Source: Glycomyces paridis
GTDB taxonomy: Bacteria; Actinomycetota; Actinomycetes; Mycobacteriales; Micromonosporaceae
Length of the DNA stretch: 64,000 bases
Reading direction: 5' to 3'
Assembly: GCF_004912155.1 (NCBI RefSeq)
Contig: NZ_STGX01000013.1
Span: 1 to 64,000, forward strand
Part shown: positions 58,962 to 64,000 of the stretch, piece by piece
Layout: the number at the start of each line of letters is the position of its first letter
Position numbering within the stretch: the first letter of the stretch is position 1
The notes under the pieces: model-generated
What the model saw: the letters and a program-made list of their open reading frames with translations, nothing else
What the model was told of the DNA's origin: nothing
The model's database searches: none
Translations under genes and position numbers: made by a program

Positions 58962-60032
58962 CTACAGCCCGGCGATGAAGTTCTCGACGAGGATGCGGGC
59001 CTCTTCGTCGGAGAACTGCTTGGCCGGGGACTTCATGAAGTAGCTCGACGCGCTCTCGACGGGGCCGCCGTGGCCGCGGTCGAGGGCGATCTTCGCCGCG
59101 CGGACGGCGTCGATGATGACGCCCGCGGAGTTCGGGGAGTCCCAGACTTCGAGCTTGAGCTCGGCGTTGAGCGGCACGTCGCCGAAGGTGGTGCCCTCCA
59201 GGCGGATGTACGCCCACTTGCGGTCGGTCAGCCACGGCACGTGGTCCGAGGGGCCGATGTGCACGTCGGCGCCGCGCATCTCGTGCGGGATCTGCGAGGT
59301 GACCGACTGGGTCTTGGAGATCTTCTTGGACTTCAGCCGGGTGCGCTCCAGCATGTTCATGAAGTCCATGTTGCCGCCGAAGTTCAGCTGGTACGTGCGG
59401 TCGAGGCGCACGCCGCGGTCTTCGAACAGCTTCGCCAGCACGCGGTGCACGATGGTGGCGCCGACCTGGGACTTGATGTCGTCGCCGACGATCGGGATGC
59501 CCGCGTCGGTGAACTTCTGGGCCCACTCGGGGTCGGAGGCGATGAACACCGGCAGAGCGTTGACGAAGGCGGCGCCCGCGTCGATGGCGGCCTGCGCGTA
59601 GAACTTCGCGGCCGTCTCGGAGCCCACCGGCAGGTAGCACACGACGACGTCGGTCTTGGCGGCCTTGAGCGCGGCGACGACGTCGACGGGCGACTCGGAG
59701 GACTCGGTGACCATCTCGGTGTAGTACTGGCCGAGCCCGTCGTGGGTCGGGCCGCGCAGGACGTTCACGCCGGTCGGGGGCACTTCGGCGAACTGGATGG
59801 TGTTGTTCTCCGAGGCGTTGATGGCGCTGGAGAGGTCCTGTCCGACCTTCTTCGCGTCGACGTCGAACGCGGCGACGAACTCGATGTCGTTGATGTGATA
59901 GTCGCCGAACTGGACGTGCATGAGGCCCGGAACGCGGTCCTCGGCCTGGGCGTCACGGTAGTACTCGACGCCTTGAACCAACGAAGAGGCGCAGTTGCCC
60001 ACGCCGACAATGGCTACGCGCAGCTTACCCAT
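58962..60032 (-). CDS. ino1: myo-Inositol-1-phosphate synthase
   Basis: A 356-aa inositol-3-phosphate synthase of the short actinobacterial type, converting glucose 6-phosphate with NAD+ as cofactor. The N-terminal [43 protein letters not shown] and [11 protein letters not shown] segments are characteristic. The product feeds mycothiol and inositol lipids. GGAGG lies eight bases before ATG 60032. The start overlaps the end of padR by eight bases, so both form one operon. Confidence 0.96.
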   Translation of the reverse strand: MGKLRVAIVGVGNCASSLVQGVEYYRDAQAEDRVPGLMHVQFGDYHINDIEFVAAFDVDAKKVGQDLSSAINASENNTIQFAEVPPTGVNVLRGPTHDGLGQYYTEMVTESSESPVDVVAALKAAKTDVVVCYLPVGSETAAKFYAQAAIDAGAAFVNALPVFIASDPEWAQKFTDAGIPIVGDDIKSQVGATIVHRVLAKLFEDRGVRLDRTYQLNFGGNMDFMNMLERTRLKSKKISKTQSVTSQIPHEMRGADVHIGPSDHVPWLTDRKWAYIRLEGTTFGDVPLNAELKLEVWDSPNSAGVIIDAVRAAKIALDRGHGGPVESASSYFMKSPAKQFSDEEARILVENFIAGL

Positions 60033-60741
60033 CGCGCATGCCTCCTTTGCCTTGTTTATTTGGGTCTCCGGCGCTCGGAGCCGGATCGGGTGTTCCCTGG
60101 ATCGGGGCGGCGTCTGGCCGTCCCGGCTCGGCGAGCGGGTCGCCGAAATCGGTGTGCTGCCGCGGGCTGCGGCCCTCCTCGGAGGCGATGAGCTCGTTGA
60201 GCCAGCGCACTTCCCGCTCGGCGGTCTCCAGGCCGTGCCGCTGGAGTTCGAGCCCGTAGGCGTCGAGCCGCTCGGCGGTGCGGGCGAGGGCCTCCCGGAT
60301 GCGCTCGCGGCGCTCCTCGACGCGGCGGCGCCGCGCTTCGAGGATCCGCAGGCGCGTGGCCGGGTCGGTGCGGGAGAAGAACGCGAAGTGCACTCCGAAC
60401 AGGGCCTCGTCGGCGGCGTGGGCGGAGTCCGCCCCGGCCATGAGCTGAGCGAAGTGCTCCTTGCCTTCGGGTGTGAGCCGGTAGACCTTTCGGGCCCTCC
60501 GGCCCGTGAGCAGCGGTTTCTCGGGTGCACCCTTGACGGTGGCGCCCTTCTCGGCGACGCCTCCACCCGGGGTCTCCTCCACGATGAGTCCGCGTTGACG
60601 CATCCGCTTGAGAGTGGGGTAGAGGGAGCCGTAGCTGAACGCGGCCCGGATGGCCCCCAAGAGGGCCAGTAGGCGTTTGCGCAGCTCATAGCCGTGCATG
60701 GGGGATTCGTGCAGGAGTCCGAGTATGGCCAGCTCAAGCAT
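60025..60741 (-). CDS. PadR-family transcriptional regulator
   Basis: A 238-aa PadR regulator. The N-terminal winged helix ([45 protein letters not shown]) is typical. A coiled-coil-like helical region (about residues 125-190) and a Pro-rich tail follow. An insertion of about 20 residues ([18 protein letters not shown]) lies in the wing. GAGGAGG precedes ATG 60741. It is co-transcribed with ino1, as in mycobacteria, and a perfect palindrome 36 bases upstream is its likely operator. Confidence 0.9.
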   Translation of the reverse strand: MLELAILGLLHESPMHGYELRKRLLALLGAIRAAFSYGSLYPTLKRMRQRGLIVEETPGGGVAEKGATVKGAPEKPLLTGRRARKVYRLTPEGKEHFAQLMAGADSAHAADEALFGVHFAFFSRTDPATRLRILEARRRRVEERRERIREALARTAERLDAYGLELQRHGLETAEREVRWLNELIASEEGRSPRQHTDFGDPLAEPGRPDAAPIQGTPDPAPSAGDPNKQGKGGMRDG

Positions 60742-60776
60742 CGCGCCCCTCCTCTCACACGGCGATCTAACTCTTC

Positions 60777-60797
60777 GATGTATCGGGGCGATACATC
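60777..60797. promoter_or_regulatory. Perfect palindrome, likely PadR operator
   Basis: GATGTATCG-GGG-CGATACATC is a perfect 9-bp inverted repeat with a three-base spacer, containing the ATGT...ACAT ends typical of PadR sites. It lies upstream of padR-ino1 and about 290 bases before ponA. Confidence 0.75.
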
Positions 60798-60872
60798 AGA
60801 GCAACCATAGCGGCCGGTGCAGATCACGTCAAGGCGCGGGTTCGCTCCCTGGTCAGCGGCACTCGGATCCGA

Positions 60873-60910
60873 TAGGCTCGCACCCACCAAGCGATCTCGC
60901 AGAGATCGCT
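60873..60910 (+). promoter_or_regulatory. ponA promoter and leader hairpin
   Basis: TAGGCT (60873-60878) suggests a start near 60885. AGCGATCTC (60890-60898) and GAGATCGCT (60902-60910) then form a perfect 9-bp hairpin at the 5' end of a leader of about 200 bases. The leader 60911-61083 shows no supported gene. Confidence 0.5.
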
Positions 60911-61083
60911 CAGATTCGGTGTGCGAGACTGCGAGGCGACCGGCCACCCCCCATGCCGGAGTAGACCTTGCGAACGCCGGTCTGCCGGGCGCGCTCCCTC
61001 CGGGACTCGCGCGCCGGGTGCGCCGGCCCGACCGGCGGGACCCGGCCCCCGCCCGGGTTACACATCACGTGGATGGTTGAGCA

Positions 61084-64000
61084 TGAGCGACTACGGTTAT
61101 CGTCCGGCCCCGCCGCCCGAGGACGGGCGGGCCCAGGGCCGCGGCGCCGGTCAACAGGGCGGGCGCGCCTACGGCAACGCCCAGAACGGCTCCAACGATC
61201 CCGATTACGGATGGGGCGGCGGCCGGCAGGGCGGACAGCAGGGCGGAGCGCACGGCTCCTCCCCCCAGCCGAACCGCTCCTCCTACGGCTCCGCTCCCCA
61301 ACCCAACCGCTCCCCCTACGGCACCCCGGCGTCGGGCTCGGCCGCGGTCGGCCGCGGCTCGGCCCCCGCGGGACGCGGCTCAGCTTCTGCGGGGCGCGGC
61401 TCCGCCTCGGTCGGACGCGGCTCCGCGTCCATCGGCGGTCCCGCCTCCGGCGCCGCCTCGGTCGGCGGCCCCGGCCGCACCGGCCGCGCCTCAGTGGGCT
61501 CGGCCTCTGTGGGTTCCGCCTCAGTCGGCTCGGCCTCGGTCGGCTCCGCTTCAGTCGGTTCGGCCTCGGTCACCGGCGCCCGCACCGGCGGCCCGGGCGA
61601 ACCGCCCGAACGCGGCGGCCGCCGCCGCGCGGGCAAGGGCCCGGGCGGCAAAGGCCCCGACGGCAAGAAGCGCAAGCGCATCGGACGCAAGATGCTCGCC
61701 GTGTTCGTCGCCCTGGGCGTCCTGTTCGTCGCCGCCGTCACCATCGCCGGCACCATCTTCTTCCAGTCCGTCCCCCCGCTCTCCGGTATCGCCTACCAGG
61801 GCGAGTCCTCCGCGTTCTACCTCGCCAACGGCAAGCAGGCCGGCGCCTACGGCGACACCCTGCGCCTCCAGGCCGCCGAAGAGGACATCCCCGAGACCGT
61901 GACCCAGGCGCTCGTCGCGCTCGAAGACCGGAAGTTCTACGAGCACAACGGCGTCGACTACCTCGGCACCATGCGCGCCCTCGTCAACAACATCAAGGGC
62001 GGCGACACCCAGGGCGCCTCCACGATCACCCAGCAGTACGCGGGCATGGTCCTCGACGCGCGCGAGGACATCTCCTACGACCGCAAGGCCAAGGAGGCCG
62101 CCACCGCCATCAAGCTGGAGGACAGGTACGAAAAGGGCGAGATCATCACCGCCTACCTGAACATGGCATACTTCGGGCGCGGCGCCTACGGCATCGAGGC
62201 GGCGGCGAAGAACTACTTCAACGTGCCGCTCGAGGAGATCACCTACGACCAGGCCGCGTTCATCGTCATGCAGGTCAAGTCGCCCAACGGCTACTACGAC
62301 CCGTTCTACGACACGTACGACGAGGGGGCCTCCAAGGGCCGCTGGAACTACACCATGGACGCGCTGGTGGAGACCGGCAAGCTGAGCCAGTCCGAACGCG
62401 ACGGGTACGAGTACCCCGAACCGATCACCGACTTCATCGCCAGCGGCTCCTGGGGCGGCAACACCGACGTCGGCTTCATCATCAACGAGCAGGACGGCTA
62501 CGTCTTCGACGAGCTCTACGAGCGGTACGGGCTCACCCGCGACATGCTCAAGGGCAACAACGAGGACCACGAGAACGACCCGCTGTACGACGGCGGGTAC
62601 CAGATCACCCTCACCATCGACCCCGAGATCCAGGCGTCGTTGAAGACCACCGGCTCGCGCGGCGAAATCAAGGTGGACACGAACGAGGACGGCGAGTACC
62701 TCGACGCCGACGGCGATGTCGTCACCGACATCTCCGACGCCAAGAAGATCCTCACCGACGAGGGCTACGTCCAGTTCACCAACAGCAACGACAAAGCCGC
62801 CCTCGCCAACTACGAGGAGTACATGATGACGGCCATGGTCGCCATCGAACCGGAGACCGGCGAGATCCTCGGCTACTACGGCGGCGACAACGGCTTCGGC
62901 GTCGACAAGGCCGGCGCCGAGTCCCCGCACCCGCCGTCCTCGACCTTCAAGATGGTCACGGCCGCCCTGGCACTGTCCGAAGGCGACTCCACCGATTCGT
63001 GGTTCAACGCCGACTCCCCGCGCGGTTTCGACACGCTCAAGCTCGACGACACCGAGCAGTGCATCGGCGGCGCCGACTACCCCGACTGCACGCTGCGCAA
63101 CGGCACCCAGGGCCAGAAGAACCTGGAGATGACGCTCACCGACGCGGTCCGCAAGTCCAAGAACACGCCGATGTACGGCATCGCCGAGCAGTACGGAGCC
63201 GACGCGATCCTCGAGCTGGCCGAACAGATGGGCCTGACGATGATGAACCAGGGGCGCACGCTCCAGGACGAGGAGGACAAGGACCACGACGTCTCCATCA
63301 ACTACGTCCTCAACGACGACGGCACCTACACCCAGCACGGCACCGCCGTCGACGCCGACGGCGAGTCGGTCGTCGACGCCAACGGCAACTGGGACGTCAA
63401 CGCCGACATCAAGGTCGACGACAACTGCGAGCCGATCATCAATCTCGACGGCAGGTTCATCCAGGCCGAGGAAGCGACGCCCTGCAAGATCGGCGAAGGC
63501 GGCAAGACGGACCCGTTCTACTACCACCTCGCGTTCGGGCAGTACCCGACCAGCGTGCGCGACATGGCCTCCATCTACGCGACCATCGCGAACGACGGCG
63601 TCTACAACGAGTCGCACTTCGTCGCCAAGGTCACGGACAACAAGGGCAACGTCATCGAGCCGAAGGATGACACCCTCACCCTCAACGAGCGCGTCCTCGA
63701 CGAGGGCGTGGCCCGCAACCTCCAGTGGATCGGCTCGGAGATCGCCGGCGAGACCGAGGCCACCGAACTCGACCGCGACTACTTCGGCAAGACCGGGACC
63801 TGGGAGGCCGGCGGCTTCGAGGCCGACTGCCGCAACGACCCCGACACCACCGACGTCGGCTCGCAGTGCGAGGAGTACTCCGACCGCTATGCGGCCCACG
63901 CCTGGTACGTCGGCGCGATCCCGCAGCTGTCGATCGCGGCCTGGGTCGGCAACGTGACCTCCGAATCGGACCCGATCGCCAACGACCAGGGCAACAAGGA
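61084..64000 (+). CDS. Class A penicillin-binding protein (3' end cut)
   Basis: At least 972 residues, running off the window. Residues 1-200 are a cytoplasmic tail rich in Gly, Gln, Arg and Ser with tandem SVGSA repeats. A single membrane helix lies near 203-226 (KMLAVFVALGVLFVAAVTIA). The glycosyltransferase (GT51) domain has EDRKFYEHNG near residue 281 and GASTITQQYAGM. The transpeptidase has SxxK as PSSTFK near 618, SKN near 689 and KTGT near 902. It polymerises and cross-links peptidoglycan. An Asp-rich insertion (NEDGEYLDADGDVVTD) within the transpeptidase is unusual. The position next to padR-ino1 recalls mycobacterial ponA1. Confidence 0.93.

Noticed and set aside
60968-63670. 900-codon plus-strand frame over the class A PBP
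   Set aside because: It is out of frame with the clear GT51 and transpeptidase motifs and is a shadow. The real gene has no stop before the window edge.

Overview
The window is very GC-rich chromosomal DNA with compact, mostly 4-base-overlapping genes, strong C/G third-codon bias, many GTG starts and many promoters that place a -10 box 6-7 bases before the start codon. Together with a bacterial proteasome activator (Bpa) ending in GQYL, a mycothiol-type maleylpyruvate isomerase-family protein, the padR-ino1/ponA arrangement and streptogrisin-like secretion, this points to a filamentous actinomycete (Actinobacteria; the genus cannot be fixed from sequence alone). I see no insertion sequence, prophage or CRISPR array. 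The DNA reads as ordinary core plus accessory chromosome.

Region 1 (0.3-8.9 kb) is the most coherent accessory module. A GntR/FCD regulator gene heads lutABC (L-lactate to pyruvate) on the minus strand. Divergent from it is a five-gene run on the plus strand that encodes a complete non-phosphorylative L-fucose route: aldose dehydrogenase, lactonase, fuconate dehydratase, 2-keto-3-deoxyfuconate dehydrogenase and 2,4-diketo-3-deoxyfuconate hydrolase. That route ends in pyruvate plus L-lactate, and LutABC would consume the lactate. Two overlapping perfect 16-bp palindromes at the gntR start are the likely shared operator. No transporter or fucosidase is in view.

Region 2 (9-29.5 kb) is a patchwork of short units: a secreted 163-aa protein, a DeoR - DUF4406-like (frameshifted) - NUDIX operon, HAD phosphatases, a second NUDIX, AraC, 2H phosphoesterase, methyltransferase, VOC, S1, DHFR-like and HxlR-sulfotransferase genes, a TetR/SnoaL pair, a TauE-type exporter, a streptogrisin-like protease with a chitin-binding tail, and a PAP2-like membrane protein. 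Several divergent pairs carry clear inverted repeats.

Region 3 (29.4-41.7 kb) holds seven purine genes: purM and purF, then purL-purQ-purS, purB and purD. Interspersed are a large Pro-rich membrane protein and a short sterol-carrier-like protein gene. It is followed by arcA, a PAS-domain protein, a large membrane protein of glycosyltransferase-C type and two surface or unknown proteins.

Region 4 (47.6-64 kb) carries a beta-lactamase-fold serine hydrolase, glcD-like oxidase, pabC, a Nur-like Fur-family regulator coupled to ygfZ, DUF1877, asparaginase II, tRNA-Leu(CAG), bpa, plsC, a membrane-anchored cyclophilin, an MFS transporter, ino1 with its PadR regulator, and a class A penicillin-binding protein that runs off the right edge.

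The items most worth a second look are the fucose/lactate module and its operator, a three-copy structured repeat found only between convergent genes, the uniform leaderless-promoter signature (including a leaderless 8-codon leader peptide), mutually exclusive hairpins between purB and purD, and a row of four hairpins after glcD.
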